Source: Bacillota bacterium (lineage in GTDB: Bacteria; Bacillota; Clostridia; DSM-8532). From it: a stretch of 47,697 bases of DNA. This document shows, piece by piece, positions 16,783 to 25,342 of the stretch. The stretch spans positions 1-47,697 of the forward strand of contig JAEZLR010000009.1 of the NCBI GenBank assembly GCA_023415205.1, in the 5' to 3' direction. Each line of letters starts with the position of its first letter. Within the stretch, counting starts at the first letter, position 1. The notes beneath the pieces are model-generated. The model was not told where the DNA came from and made no database searches. It worked only from the letters and a program-made list of their open reading frames with translations. Made by a program: the position numbers and the translations under genes.

Positions 16783-16849
16783 GTGTCAGGTTTACTTGAC
16801 ACGGCATATAAATTTTGCTATTCTTTAATGTGTCAGGTTTACTTGACAC
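16783..16849 (+). promoter_or_regulatory. promoter with two identical 20-bp operators for the XRE gene pair
   Basis: The 20-mer GTGTCAGGTTTACTTGACAC occurs identically at 16783-16802 and 16830-16849, 47 bases apart. It is an imperfect palindrome (GTGTCAnGTnnACnTGACAC). The first copy supplies the -35 TTGACA (16796-16801), followed by a 17-base spacer and TATTCT (16819-16824); the second covers the expected start site. A repressor bound to both would block the promoter, and the XRE protein encoded next is the obvious candidate. Confidence 0.75.
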
Positions 16850-16866
16850 GTATTTGGGGTGATCAT

Positions 16867-17073
16867 TTGAAGAACTTGGTAAAAATTTATCGTGAAGAAA
16901 GAAAACTCACACAAAAAGAGCTGGGGGAGAAGGTCGGTGTATCTCGACAAGCTATAAATGCTATTGAGACCGGTAAATTTGACCCGTCCATATGGCTCGC
17001 TTATGATTTAGCAAAGTTCTTTGATGTTTCTCTTGAAACTTTATTTTTGTTTGAGGAGAGTGAAAGGAAATGA
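16867..17073 (+). CDS. XRE/Cro-type helix-turn-helix transcriptional regulator
   Basis: A 68-residue DNA-binding protein made almost entirely of one HTH domain (LTQKELGEKVGVSRQAINAI then ETGKFDPSIWLA). The frame is open back to 16777, but that would translate the operators; the TTG at 16867 follows GGGGTGAT at a proper distance and gives the usual N-terminus of this short regulator group. It overlaps the next gene (ATGA), so the two are coupled. It probably represses its own promoter through the two palindromes upstream. Confidence 0.88.
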   Translation: MKNLVKIYREERKLTQKELGEKVGVSRQAINAIETGKFDPSIWLAYDLAKFFDVSLETLFLFEESERK

Positions 17074-17537
17074 CTAAATTATTACGTTACCCTGTTATTA
17101 ACGGCATCTTCATCAGCTTGTTTTCTGCCTTCTATTCACTGATCTTTCTTATTACAGCCGGACATATGGAATTTCAAAGTATTTTGTACTACACGTCAAA
17201 TACGCAGAGAACAAAACCCTTTTGGGGGAGTTGGGCTGCCTTTTTACACGCAGGACAACAGAAATATGTCAGTATTGGAATTATTGTCTTAACCTTAGTG
17301 ATAATCGCATTATTAATAAAACGGCGTCGTCCTTATGATGAATATCAAGTAAAAGTTTTAACGGACTGCTTTATGGTAGCAGGGTTTATCACCCTATGCA
17401 CATTTGCTTTTCTCTTCTTCTATATTCTTAGTGAGCATGTTGGTATTGTTGAAAAAATAACACTATTCGCAATGATACATTGGCTATCGATACTGCTTGC
17501 TGATCTGGTTTTTGTTTTATACTGTAACAAGCAGTAA
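17070..17537 (+). CDS. membrane protein cotranscribed with an XRE regulator
   Basis: A 155-residue protein with four hydrophobic segments (about 9-30, 65-84, 98-120, 126-150) and the basic loop KRRRPYDEYQVK. I do not recognise a specific family. Short XRE regulators paired with a small polytopic membrane protein are common in Firmicutes and often uncharacterised. Translation is coupled by the ATGA overlap with the regulator. Confidence 0.75.
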   Translation: MTKLLRYPVINGIFISLFSAFYSLIFLITAGHMEFQSILYYTSNTQRTKPFWGSWAAFLHAGQQKYVSIGIIVLTLVIIALLIKRRRPYDEYQVKVLTDCFMVAGFITLCTFAFLFFYILSEHVGIVEKITLFAMIHWLSILLADLVFVLYCNKQ

Positions 17538-17640
17538 ACAGACTTTCAAATAATAGTCCTCTGAACCATGGATTTCCTGTATGCATTGATGGTTTCAACC
17601 AATATTTAAGACTTCTGGTGGAAATGCACAAAAGTAATTA

Positions 17641-17782
17641 TGTTAAATAATTAACAATTGGTGAATAGACCAGTAGTTGCATGACGAAGAAACATGGTAA
17701 ACTATTGTTAAATAATTAACGTTAAATAATTAACACATAGACCTTGGCTTGTAGTTTGCGACTCCATGTTAATTTTTTAACG
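17641..17782 (+). promoter_or_regulatory. cluster of four Rex-type operators upstream of adhE
   Basis: Four copies resemble the Rex consensus TTGTTAA-N4-TTAACAA: TGTTAAATAATTAACA at 17641-17656, TTGTTAAATAATTAAC at 17705-17720, GTTAAATAATTAACAC at 17721-17736 directly abutting it, and the poorer TGTTAATTTTTTAACG at 17767-17782. Rex is the NADH/NAD-sensing repressor that controls fermentative genes, and adhE is a classic target. No clear sigma-A promoter could be picked in this AT-rich DNA. Confidence 0.8.
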
Positions 17783-17826
17783 AAAATGCAAAACATGTAG
17801 GATGATGCATAAGGGAGGAACCGCTT

Positions 17827-20436
17827 ATGGATAGCAACAAAAATTACCCAATCATCGACAGCGTTGAAAAACTTGAACTGGCCATGGTGAAAATTAAGGA
17901 GGCCCAAAAAGCCTTTTCGACCTATACTCAGGAGCAGGTGGATAAAATTTTCTTAGCGGCTGCCTCTGCTGCCAATAAAGAGCGCATCCCCCTAGCTAAA
18001 ATGGCTGTGAGTGAAACTGGTATGGGTATTGTTGAAGACAAGGTCATCAAAAACCACTATGCCGCCGAATATATTTACAATGCCTATAAGGACACTAAGA
18101 CCTGTGGTGTTATAGAAGAGGATAGGGCCTTTGGCATGAAGAAAATTGCGGAGCCTGTGGGTGTTATCGCAGCCGTTATTCCTACAACCAACCCCACCTC
18201 AACGGCTATTTTCAAAACACTGATTGCCCTCAAGACCAGAAATGGTATGATGATAAGCCCTCATCCGAGAGCTAAGAATTGTACCATTGCCGCAGCTAAA
18301 GTTGTTCTGGAGGCCGCTGTTGCCGCAGGCGCGCCAGAAGGGATCATTGATTGGATTGATGTGCCTTCTCTGGATATGACCAATCTTGTCATGAAAGAAG
18401 CCGATCTTATTTTGGCCACCGGAGGTCCCGGCATGGTTAAAGCTGCTTACTCATCAGGTAAGCCCGCTATTGGTGTCGGCCCTGGAAATACCCCGGCCAT
18501 CATTGATTCATCGGCCGATATTCTGCTGGCTGTCAGCTCCGTAATTCATTCCAAAACCTTTGATAACGGAATGATCTGTGCATCCGAGCAATCGGTTATC
18601 GTCCTTGACGATATTTACAGCAAGGTAAAGAAGGAGTTTGCTGACCGAGGCTGTTACTTCCTCGATGAAAAGGAGCTTGAGAGCGTTCGCAAGACCATAA
18701 TTATCAATGGTGCCCTCAATGCTAAAATCGTGGGTCAGTCCGCTTTTAAAATCGCCGCACTGGCTGACGTAAAGGTTCCTGAGAATACGAAGATACTTAT
18801 TGGCGAAGTGGATAGCGTGGAGCTCACAGAGGAGTTCGCCCATGAAAAGCTCTCGCCGGTTCTGGCCATGTACAGGGCCAAAACCTTTGGTGAAGCCCTT
18901 GATAAAGCCGAGCGCTTGATTGAGGATGGCGGATATGGCCATACCGCATCTGTTTATCTAAATGACATGACCGAAAAACAAAAGCTGGAGGCCTATTGCC
19001 AACGGATGAAAACCTGCCGTATTCTAGTCAATACCCCTTCTTCCTTTGGTGGTATCGGAGACCTGTATAACTTCAAGTTGGCACCGTCTCTTACCCTGGG
19101 TTGCGGCTCATGGGGCGGCAACTCGGTCTCTGATAATGTTGGTGTCCATCAGCTTCTCAATATAAAAACCGTTGCGGAAAGGAAAGAGAATATGCTTTGG
19201 TTCAGAACGCCCGATAAGATATACTTAAAGAGAGGCTGTCTGCCCATTGCCCTTGACGAGCTTAAAAATGTGTTGGGCAAGAAAAAAGCGTTTATTGTCA
19301 CTGATTCCTTCCTTTATAATAACGGCTATACAAAGGCTGTTACAGATAAATTGGAGGAAATGGGCATCAGCCATACAACTTTCTTTGACGTAGCCCCCGA
19401 CCCCTCTCTTGAATGTGCCAAAAATGGCGCCGCCGCTATGAATGCCTTTAAGCCGGATTGCATCATCGCTCTTGGCGGTGGCTCAGCCATGGACGCTGCA
19501 AAGATCATGTGGGTGATGTATGAGCACCCTGAGGTTGACTTCATGGATATGGCCATGCGCTTCGTGGATATCCGCAAGCGTGTATACACCTTCCCCCAAA
19601 TGGGTGAAAAGGCATACTTTATCGCAGTTCCCACCTCAGCCGGTACGGGATCGGAGGTCACACCTTTTGCCGTTATTACCGATGAGAAGACCGGCATTAA
19701 ATACCCCCTTGCCGACTACGAGCTGATGCCCGATATGGCCATCATTGATGCGGATCTGATGATGAGCATGCCCAGAGGGCTCACAGCCGCATCGGGTATT
19801 GACGCCATGACCCATGCCCTTGAAGCTTATGCTTCCATGCTGGCAACAGATTACACCGATGGACTGGCGCTTAAAGCACTGAAAATCATCTTTGAATATT
19901 TACCCAAAGCCTATGAAAACGGCGAATCCGATCCTGGGGCCAGAGAAAAGATGGCCAATGCCTCCACCATAGCGGGCATGGCTTTTGCCAACGCATTTCT
20001 GGGTATCTGCCATTCCATGGCCCATAAGCTGGGAGCCTTCCACCACCTGCCCCATGGTATAGCCAATGCGCTCATGATTAACGAAGTCATTCGATTTAAT
20101 GCTTCGGAGGCACCCACCAAGATGGGAACCTTCTCCCAGTATGATCATCCCCATGCCTTAGCCAGATATGCTGAAATTGCGGATTATCTAGGGCTTAAGG
20201 GCAAAAATAATACCGAGAAGCTTGAAAATCTTATCAAGGCCATTGAGGAACTCAAGGAGCGGGTTGGCGTAAAAAAGACCATACGCGACTATGTCGTGGA
20301 GGAAAAGGACTTCCTCGACAGGCTTGATGAGATGGTTGACCAGGCCTTTGACGACCAGTGTACCGGTGCCAATCCCCGATACCCCTTGATGAGCGAACTT
20401 AAGGCAATGTATTTAAGAGCCTACTACGGAGAATAA
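17827..20436 (+). CDS. adhE: bifunctional acetaldehyde-CoA/alcohol dehydrogenase
   Basis: An 869-residue fermentation enzyme converting acetyl-CoA to acetaldehyde and then ethanol, using two NADH. Residues 1 to about 440 are the aldehyde dehydrogenase domain, with the catalytic Cys in DNGMICASEQS and the glycine-rich GVGPGNTPA. From about 450 the iron-dependent alcohol dehydrogenase domain follows, with GGGSAMDAAKI and the metal-binding histidines in CHSMAHKLGAFHHLPHG. Length and domain order are normal for AdhE, which usually forms spirosomes. GGGAGG precedes the ATG. Regulation by Rex is suggested by the upstream sites. It forms an operon with the kinase-like gene 12 bases downstream. Confidence 0.97.
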   Translation: MDSNKNYPIIDSVEKLELAMVKIKEAQKAFSTYTQEQVDKIFLAAASAANKERIPLAKMAVSETGMGIVEDKVIKNHYAAEYIYNAYKDTKTCGVIEEDRAFGMKKIAEPVGVIAAVIPTTNPTSTAIFKTLIALKTRNGMMISPHPRAKNCTIAAAKVVLEAAVAAGAPEGIIDWIDVPSLDMTNLVMKEADLILATGGPGMVKAAYSSGKPAIGVGPGNTPAIIDSSADILLAVSSVIHSKTFDNGMICASEQSVIVLDDIYSKVKKEFADRGCYFLDEKELESVRKTIIINGALNAKIVGQSAFKIAALADVKVPENTKILIGEVDSVELTEEFAHEKLSPVLAMYRAKTFGEALDKAERLIEDGGYGHTASVYLNDMTEKQKLEAYCQRMKTCRILVNTPSSFGGIGDLYNFKLAPSLTLGCGSWGGNSVSDNVGVHQLLNIKTVAERKENMLWFRTPDKIYLKRGCLPIALDELKNVLGKKKAFIVTDSFLYNNGYTKAVTDKLEEMGISHTTFFDVAPDPSLECAKNGAAAMNAFKPDCIIALGGGSAMDAAKIMWVMYEHPEVDFMDMAMRFVDIRKRVYTFPQMGEKAYFIAVPTSAGTGSEVTPFAVITDEKTGIKYPLADYELMPDMAIIDADLMMSMPRGLTAASGIDAMTHALEAYASMLATDYTDGLALKALKIIFEYLPKAYENGESDPGAREKMANASTIAGMAFANAFLGICHSMAHKLGAFHHLPHGIANALMINEVIRFNASEAPTKMGTFSQYDHPHALARYAEIADYLGLKGKNNTEKLENLIKAIEELKERVGVKKTIRDYVVEEKDFLDRLDEMVDQAFDDQCTGANPRYPLMSELKAMYLRAYYGE

Positions 20437-20448
20437 AGGAGGCTGTCT

Positions 20449-21198
20449 ATGAAACTGGAGGAAATTATTGCGGTCAGAGCGACTAAAACGGTGTACAAGG
20501 ATGGAGACGTGGCCATCAAGGTCTTTAATCAGGACTACTCCAAGTCCGATGTGCTCAATGAAGCCCTCAATCAGGCCAGAGTGGAAGAGACCGGGCTGCC
20601 GATTGCAAAAGTTCTGGAGGTTACGAAGATTGATGGAAGATGGGCGATTATTACAGAATTCATCAAGGGTAAAACCTTAGCCAAGCTCATGGAGGAAAAT
20701 CCTCAATCCATGGAAGACTACATTGAGCGCTTCGTGGACATTCAGCTCATGATACATCATAAGAAGGCACCGCTTTTGAATAAACTCAGAGACAAAATGA
20801 ACCGTAAGATATCAGAATCCGGTTTGGATGCCACCACCCGGTATGAGCTGCATACTCGTTTGGAGAGTATGCCCAAGCATACAAAGATTTGCCATGGTGA
20901 TTTCAATCCCAGCAATATTATTTGCGGTGAGGATGGGGTGGACTATATCATCGATTGGTCCCATGCCACCCAGGGCAATGCCAGTGCCGATACCGCCAGA
21001 ACCTATCTACTCTTTTCACTGTCGGGGGACATTCAGTTGGCTGAAACCTATCTGAATTGCTTTTGCAGAAAAAGCGATACAGCCAGGCAGTATGTCCAGC
21101 AATGGCTGCCCATTGTAGCGGCCTCCCAATTGGTCAAGGGCAAACCTGAGGAAAGGGAATTCCTGCTTAAGTGGGCCAATGTCATTGATTACGAATAG
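20449..21198 (+). CDS. APH/choline kinase-fold phosphotransferase
   Basis: A 249-residue protein with the aminoglycoside phosphotransferase fold. The catalytic loop is HGDFNPSNII (Asp as base, Asn as metal ligand), the metal-binding DFG-equivalent is YIIDWSHA, and the lid/hinge region is visible as WAIITEFIKGKTLAKLM. The family phosphorylates small molecules such as choline, aminoglycosides, homoserine or methylthioribose, and some members act on proteins; the substrate here cannot be told. It starts 12 bases after adhE behind AAAGGAGG, so it is cotranscribed with a fermentation gene. Confidence 0.85.
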   Translation: MKLEEIIAVRATKTVYKDGDVAIKVFNQDYSKSDVLNEALNQARVEETGLPIAKVLEVTKIDGRWAIITEFIKGKTLAKLMEENPQSMEDYIERFVDIQLMIHHKKAPLLNKLRDKMNRKISESGLDATTRYELHTRLESMPKHTKICHGDFNPSNIICGEDGVDYIIDWSHATQGNASADTARTYLLFSLSGDIQLAETYLNCFCRKSDTARQYVQQWLPIVAASQLVKGKPEEREFLLKWANVIDYE

Positions 21199-21230
21199 GC
21201 TCGTTAGGAATTACCTGTAGGAGACTCCCT

Positions 21231-21827
21231 CTAAAGAGAACCTTTGCTATAATAAGGATTCAACCGCGCCATGGTTAAAGAGTCTCTAAATTCCATGTTC
21301 TCCATGCGGCGGTCCATTTTAAGGTAGCCTTCCTCGGTAAAACCCATGGAGTGATAAAGGCGGATGGCTCGGGTATTCAATGTATCAACCTCCAAGGAGA
21401 TCTTGACAATCCCGTTGGCATCCGCCCATTCTATCAAGGTCTCAATTAGCTTTCTACCTATGCCCAGGCCCCAATAATCCTTTAAAAGTGATACTCCAAA
21501 GGAAACCTTGTGGCTGTATCGATGAAAATTCGGAGAATTGGTGCCCAGGGAGCCCGCAAGGACGCCATTGTATCGGGCGACGATCAAGAGTCCTCTTGGA
21601 TCAAGGAGTCTGTCTTCTATGAACCTTCGCTCGTCGTCTACCGTCATTTGAAACTCATCAGGGGTTCTCATGAGAAAGTCTGTTTCCTGCTGGGCTTGAT
21701 TTATGTATGTAAGGAACTCCTCGGCATCATTGATCTGAGCAGATCGAATGGTGAGATTTCCATGGGTTAGGCTAAAAACTTTTGTGCCGATATGGGCCAA
21801 AAGGACCGCCTCCTTTAAGCGATTCAT
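21231..21827 (-). CDS. GNAT family N-acetyltransferase
   Basis: A 198-residue acetyltransferase. The acetyl-CoA motif is GVSLLKDYWGLGIGRKLIET, and the C-terminal part has the pattern NTRAIRLYHSMGFTEEGYLK typical of GNAT enzymes of the RimJ/RimL/ribosomal-protein or small-amine type. The substrate is unknown. It is convergent with the adhE operon (32 bases between stops, no clear terminator) and divergent from gatC. Confidence 0.88.
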   Translation of the reverse strand: MNRLKEAVLLAHIGTKVFSLTHGNLTIRSAQINDAEEFLTYINQAQQETDFLMRTPDEFQMTVDDERRFIEDRLLDPRGLLIVARYNGVLAGSLGTNSPNFHRYSHKVSFGVSLLKDYWGLGIGRKLIETLIEWADANGIVKISLEVDTLNTRAIRLYHSMGFTEEGYLKMDRRMENMEFRDSLTMARLNPYYSKGSL

Positions 21828-21961
21828 CCTGAAAATTCCTGAATGCTTTAGTGCTTTTCATGATAACCTATTTAATAAACTTATTAAATAACTTACTAAA
21901 TATTAAGAAGATCATGAGCTTATTATTAAATTTTCAAAAATGCAAGTTTGGATTAAGCGTC

Positions 21962-21990
21962 TTGCATTTTAGGGCTCACCATGTTATAAT
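21962..21990 (+). promoter_or_regulatory. sigma-A promoter of gatCAB-aspS
   Basis: TTGCAT (21962-21967), a 17-base spacer and TATAAT (21985-21990). The start site would be near 21997, only about six bases before the hexaloop hairpin of the leader. Confidence 0.75.
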
Positions 21991-22002
21991 ATTTCAAATA
22001 TC

Positions 22003-22063
22003 ACAGCAAAGGCGCTGTTCGGACCGCATTTTTGATGCTGGCTGGATAGTGCTTTTCTTTTTG
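22003..22063 (+). promoter_or_regulatory. gatC leader: hexaloop hairpin overlapping a terminator (ANTAR-type element)
   Basis: ACAGC (22003-22007) and GCTGT (22014-22018) form a perfect 5-bp stem around the loop AAAGGC. The bases AAGGCGCT (22009-22016) can instead pair with AGTGCTTT (22048-22055), with an inner GCAT/ATGC stem, and the T-rich tract TCTTTTT follows. The two folds share bases and exclude each other. The same arrangement is found in front of the type III glutamine synthetase, glnA and asnB. ANTAR antiterminators recognise hexaloops with A at 1 and G at 4; that this is such a site is inference. Confidence 0.6.
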
Positions 22064-22074
22064 GGAGGTATCTT

Positions 22075-22365
22075 ATGGCAACCGATGTGGAGACAATCAA
22101 AAAGATAGCTCAACTTTCAGCTCTATCCATTAAAGAGGCTGAACTCGATGGCTTTGCCAAAGATCTGGATATGATCATTGGATACATGGAACAGCTTTCT
22201 AAACTGGATACTGGGGATGTTAAGCCAATGGAGCATGTGCTTCCTCTTCATAATGTTTTAAGAGAGGATATTGCTACCCAAGTTAATCGAAGGGATGAAT
22301 TGATGAAAAATGCCCCTGAGATAGCCAACGAATGCTATTTGGTACCGAGTGTGGTGGATGCATGA
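22075..22365 (+). CDS. gatC: Asp/Glu-tRNA amidotransferase subunit C
   Basis: A 96-residue subunit that holds GatA and GatB together. Typical features are IKKIAQLSALSIKEAEL at the start, the centre LDMIIGYMEQLSKLDTGDV, and PMEHVLPLHNVLREDI with the family's conserved Asp near the end. GGGAGG lies seven bases before the ATG. Its stop overlaps the start of gatA (ATGATG), so the subunits are translationally coupled. Confidence 0.95.
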   Translation: MATDVETIKKIAQLSALSIKEAELDGFAKDLDMIIGYMEQLSKLDTGDVKPMEHVLPLHNVLREDIATQVNRRDELMKNAPEIANECYLVPSVVDA

Positions 22366-23825
22366 TGAAATTACGCGAATTAACCCTCAAAGAAACCCAT
22401 GATTTATTAAAAGCCGGTAAAATCGGTACGGTGGAGCTGACCCGTGAATATCTGGGTGCTATTTCTGAGACTCATTCTGCGGTCAATTGCTATGTGAGCC
22501 TCTGTGAGAAAGAGGCACTCCTACAGGCCGAAGAGGCTCAAAAAATGCTTTCCTCGGGTGAAGAGAACTCCTTTCTCTGTGGTATTCCCATGGGCATCAA
22601 GGATAATATGTGCACGCAAGGGGTAAAAACCACCTGTGCCTCTAAAATGCTGGAAAACTATATTCCTGCCTATACTTCCACGGCTGTGGAAAGGCTTTTG
22701 AAAAAAGGTGCCGTCATGCTGGGAAAGCTCAATATGGATGAGTTTGCCATGGGCAGTTCTACTGAGAACTCTCTATTCGGACCTACCAGGAATCCTTGGA
22801 ATAATGATTATGTCGCCGGAGGTTCCAGCGGAGGTTCAGCAGCGGCAATTGCAGCAAATCTTGCAGGATTTGCCCTGGGCTCGGATACGGGTGGTTCCGT
22901 CCGCCAACCCGCCTCCTTCTGCGGTGTGGTTGGCCTGAAGCCAACCTATGGCTTAATATCCCGTTATGGTCTCATAGCCTTTGCTTCGTCTCTGGATCAG
23001 ATAGGTCCGCTAACCAAGGATGTCACTGACTGCGCGTTGGTTATGGATGAAGTGGTGGCTCATGACCCTTTGGATTCCACGTCGGTACGCTGGGAGAACG
23101 GAAGCTTCGCATCGGACCTGGAAAAGGGCGTTAAGGGTTTATCCATCGGACTACCCGGAGAGTTTTTCGATTCAGCCTTGGATGAAGGGGTTCGAAAGGC
23201 CATCGAAAAAACAGTGAAGGCACTTGAAGAACAGGGAGCCTTTGCCCACGAAGCTGCTCTGCCTGCCATTAAGCATGCCGTTCCGGCCTATTACCTGATT
23301 TCATCCTCCGAAGCCAGTGCGAACCTGGCCCGCTATGACGGTATACGTTATGGATACCGCAGTAAGGAGGCTAAAAATATTGATGAGCTCTATCGTCTTT
23401 CCAGGGGCGAGGGTTTTGGCCGGGAAGTCAAGCGCCGCATCCTTTTGGGCACCTATGCCTTAAGCTCAGGTTATCATGATGAGCTTTACAACAAGGCCCT
23501 TAAGGTTCGGCGTATGATCGCCAATGAGTTTAGCCGGGCCTTTGAACAACATGATGTAATTATTGGGCCTGCTTACCCCACCACAGCCTTTAAAATCGGT
23601 GAGAAGCTAGAGGACCCGTTAAAAATGTACCTGAGCGACATCTATACTGCGGGAGTCAATCTTGCCGGGCTACCCGGACTTGTGGTGCCCTGCGGCCTGG
23701 ATGATAACCATATGCCCATTGGTATTCAGCTTATTGGAAAGCCCTTTTCGGAAAAGCTGCTTCTTAGAATCGGATATGCCATTGAGAAAGCAGTCGGGTC
23801 AATGAAACCGAAGGGAGGGGCTTAA
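22362..23825 (+). CDS. gatA: Asp/Glu-tRNA amidotransferase subunit A
   Basis: The glutaminase subunit, an amidase-signature enzyme that frees ammonia from glutamine for transfer to misacylated Asp-tRNA-Asn or Glu-tRNA-Gln. The Ser-cisSer-Lys triad is visible: Lys80 in MGIKDNM, Ser155 in AGGSSGGSAAA and Ser179 in SDTGGSVRQP. The length (487) is normal. The frame is open from 22332, but the ATG at 22362 (or the adjacent one at 22365) overlaps the gatC stop and is the natural coupled start. Confidence 0.96.
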   Translation: MMKLRELTLKETHDLLKAGKIGTVELTREYLGAISETHSAVNCYVSLCEKEALLQAEEAQKMLSSGEENSFLCGIPMGIKDNMCTQGVKTTCASKMLENYIPAYTSTAVERLLKKGAVMLGKLNMDEFAMGSSTENSLFGPTRNPWNNDYVAGGSSGGSAAAIAANLAGFALGSDTGGSVRQPASFCGVVGLKPTYGLISRYGLIAFASSLDQIGPLTKDVTDCALVMDEVVAHDPLDSTSVRWENGSFASDLEKGVKGLSIGLPGEFFDSALDEGVRKAIEKTVKALEEQGAFAHEAALPAIKHAVPAYYLISSSEASANLARYDGIRYGYRSKEAKNIDELYRLSRGEGFGREVKRRILLGTYALSSGYHDELYNKALKVRRMIANEFSRAFEQHDVIIGPAYPTTAFKIGEKLEDPLKMYLSDIYTAGVNLAGLPGLVVPCGLDDNHMPIGIQLIGKPFSEKLLLRIGYAIEKAVGSMKPKGGA

Positions 23826-23826
23826 G

Positions 23827-25287
23827 ATGGAATATGATATTGTTATAGGTCTGGAAATACATTCTGAGCTAAAAACAAGATCAAAGATCTTTTGCGGATG
23901 CAGGAATGAATTCGGAGGTGAGGCCAATACCCAATGCTGCCCGGTCTGTCTGGGTATGCCGGGCACCTTACCCGTATTGAACCGGACGGCCTTGGAATAT
24001 GCCATTAAAGCAGGCCTGGCTTTGAACTGCAAAATCTCCAGGTTCAGCAAGCTCGATCGTAAGAACTTCTTCTACCCTGATATGCCCAAGGCCTATCAAA
24101 TATCCCAATATGATCTGCCCATCTGCTATGACGGTTATGTGGATATTGAGGTGAATGGTGAGGGTAAAAGGATTGGTATTGAGCGCATCCATATAGAGGA
24201 GGATGCGGGCAAGTTGGTTCACGATCCCTATGGTCAGGGGACTCTGATTGACTACAACCGATGCGGTGTTCCGCTCATTGAGATTGTCACACGTCCCGAT
24301 GTCAGGTCTCCTGAAGAGGCCAGGATTCTTTTTGAAACTATTAAATCCATTTTAGAGTATACCGAGGTCTCGGACTGTCGCATGCAGGAAGGCTCCATCC
24401 GTGCTGATGTGAACCTGTCCATAAAGCCAAGAGGTCAGGAAGCCTTGGGGATCAGAACCGAGATGAAGAACATCAATTCCCTCCGGGCTGTGCAAAGGGC
24501 AGCAGAGTCAGAAGCCAAGCGTCAGGCGGAGGTTCTGGGAAAAGGAAGGACAGTCATACAGGAAACACGACGCTGGGATGACAACAAGGGCGAGAGCTTT
24601 TCCATGAGGAGCAAGGAAGAAGCCATGGACTACCGTTATTTTCCCGAGCCTGATCTGGTTCCCATTGTCGTTGATGAAGAATGGTTGACCACTATCAAAA
24701 ACAGTATTCCGGAGCTGCCTCAAAGCCGTAAGGACAGATATGTGCGAGAATTGGGCATCCCCCGGTACGACGCAGCACTCATCACCATGAATAAGCGGGT
24801 TGCCGATCTGTTTGATACCGCCACCGCCCTGTGCGGCAATGCCAAGACCGTGAGTAACTGGATTATGACCGACCTGCTCCGAAGGATGAATGAAAAAGGG
24901 GAGTCGGTGCTCGATTCTCCTTTGAACGGCAAGCGCTTTGGAGAGATTCTACTTTTCCTTGAAAAGGGTGAGATTACACAGGCCTCCGCTAAAAGAATCA
25001 TGGATGAGGTCGAGGAAACAGGGGAGAACCCGTCGGTGATTATAGACCGGCTGGGTCTTAAGGTTCAAAGAGATGAAAACCTTGTTTTAGGAACAGTGAA
25101 GAAGGTAGTTCAGGATAATCCCCAGGCCCTTAAGGATTATGCAGCCGGCAAGGAAAAGGCCTTCGGCTTCCTTATGGGAAAGGTCATGGGAATGTTGAAG
25201 GGAAAAGGAGACCCCACTCAGGTCAGGGAGCTTCTGACAAAAGAGCTTCAAGATCTGTGTTCCCAGGGTGATATCCAGACCCTTTAG
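23827..25287 (+). CDS. gatB: Asp/Glu-tRNA amidotransferase subunit B
   Basis: A 486-residue subunit that binds the misacylated tRNA and carries the kinase-like site activating the Asp or Glu side chain. The N-terminal part has IGLEIHSEL, the zinc-type cysteines CGC at 23-25 and CCPVC at 37-41, and the conserved DRKNFFYPDMPKAYQISQYD. The C-terminal YqeY-like tail domain is present (from about 410). It starts directly after the gatA stop behind GGGAGGGG. Confidence 0.96.
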   Translation: MEYDIVIGLEIHSELKTRSKIFCGCRNEFGGEANTQCCPVCLGMPGTLPVLNRTALEYAIKAGLALNCKISRFSKLDRKNFFYPDMPKAYQISQYDLPICYDGYVDIEVNGEGKRIGIERIHIEEDAGKLVHDPYGQGTLIDYNRCGVPLIEIVTRPDVRSPEEARILFETIKSILEYTEVSDCRMQEGSIRADVNLSIKPRGQEALGIRTEMKNINSLRAVQRAAESEAKRQAEVLGKGRTVIQETRRWDDNKGESFSMRSKEEAMDYRYFPEPDLVPIVVDEEWLTTIKNSIPELPQSRKDRYVRELGIPRYDAALITMNKRVADLFDTATALCGNAKTVSNWIMTDLLRRMNEKGESVLDSPLNGKRFGEILLFLEKGEITQASAKRIMDEVEETGENPSVIIDRLGLKVQRDENLVLGTVKKVVQDNPQALKDYAAGKEKAFGFLMGKVMGMLKGKGDPTQVRELLTKELQDLCSQGDIQTL

Positions 25288-25342
25288 CGGATGGGTTTAA
25301 GAAAAAGTATACCCTTCAAATCAATGAGAAAGGACAATAAGT

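Noticed and set aside
17428..17631. 67-codon minus-strand ORF after the XRE-linked membrane gene, possible transposase scrap
   Set aside because: Part of it overlaps the membrane protein gene and the remainder is too short to match to any transposase family with confidence.
22003..22063. Glutamine riboswitch (glnA RNA or downstream-peptide type) as explanation for the leaders
   Set aside because: Those RNAs are larger three-way junctions known from cyanobacteria and marine metagenomes. Here there is only a small hexaloop hairpin overlapping a terminator, and an ANTAR protein gene is at hand.
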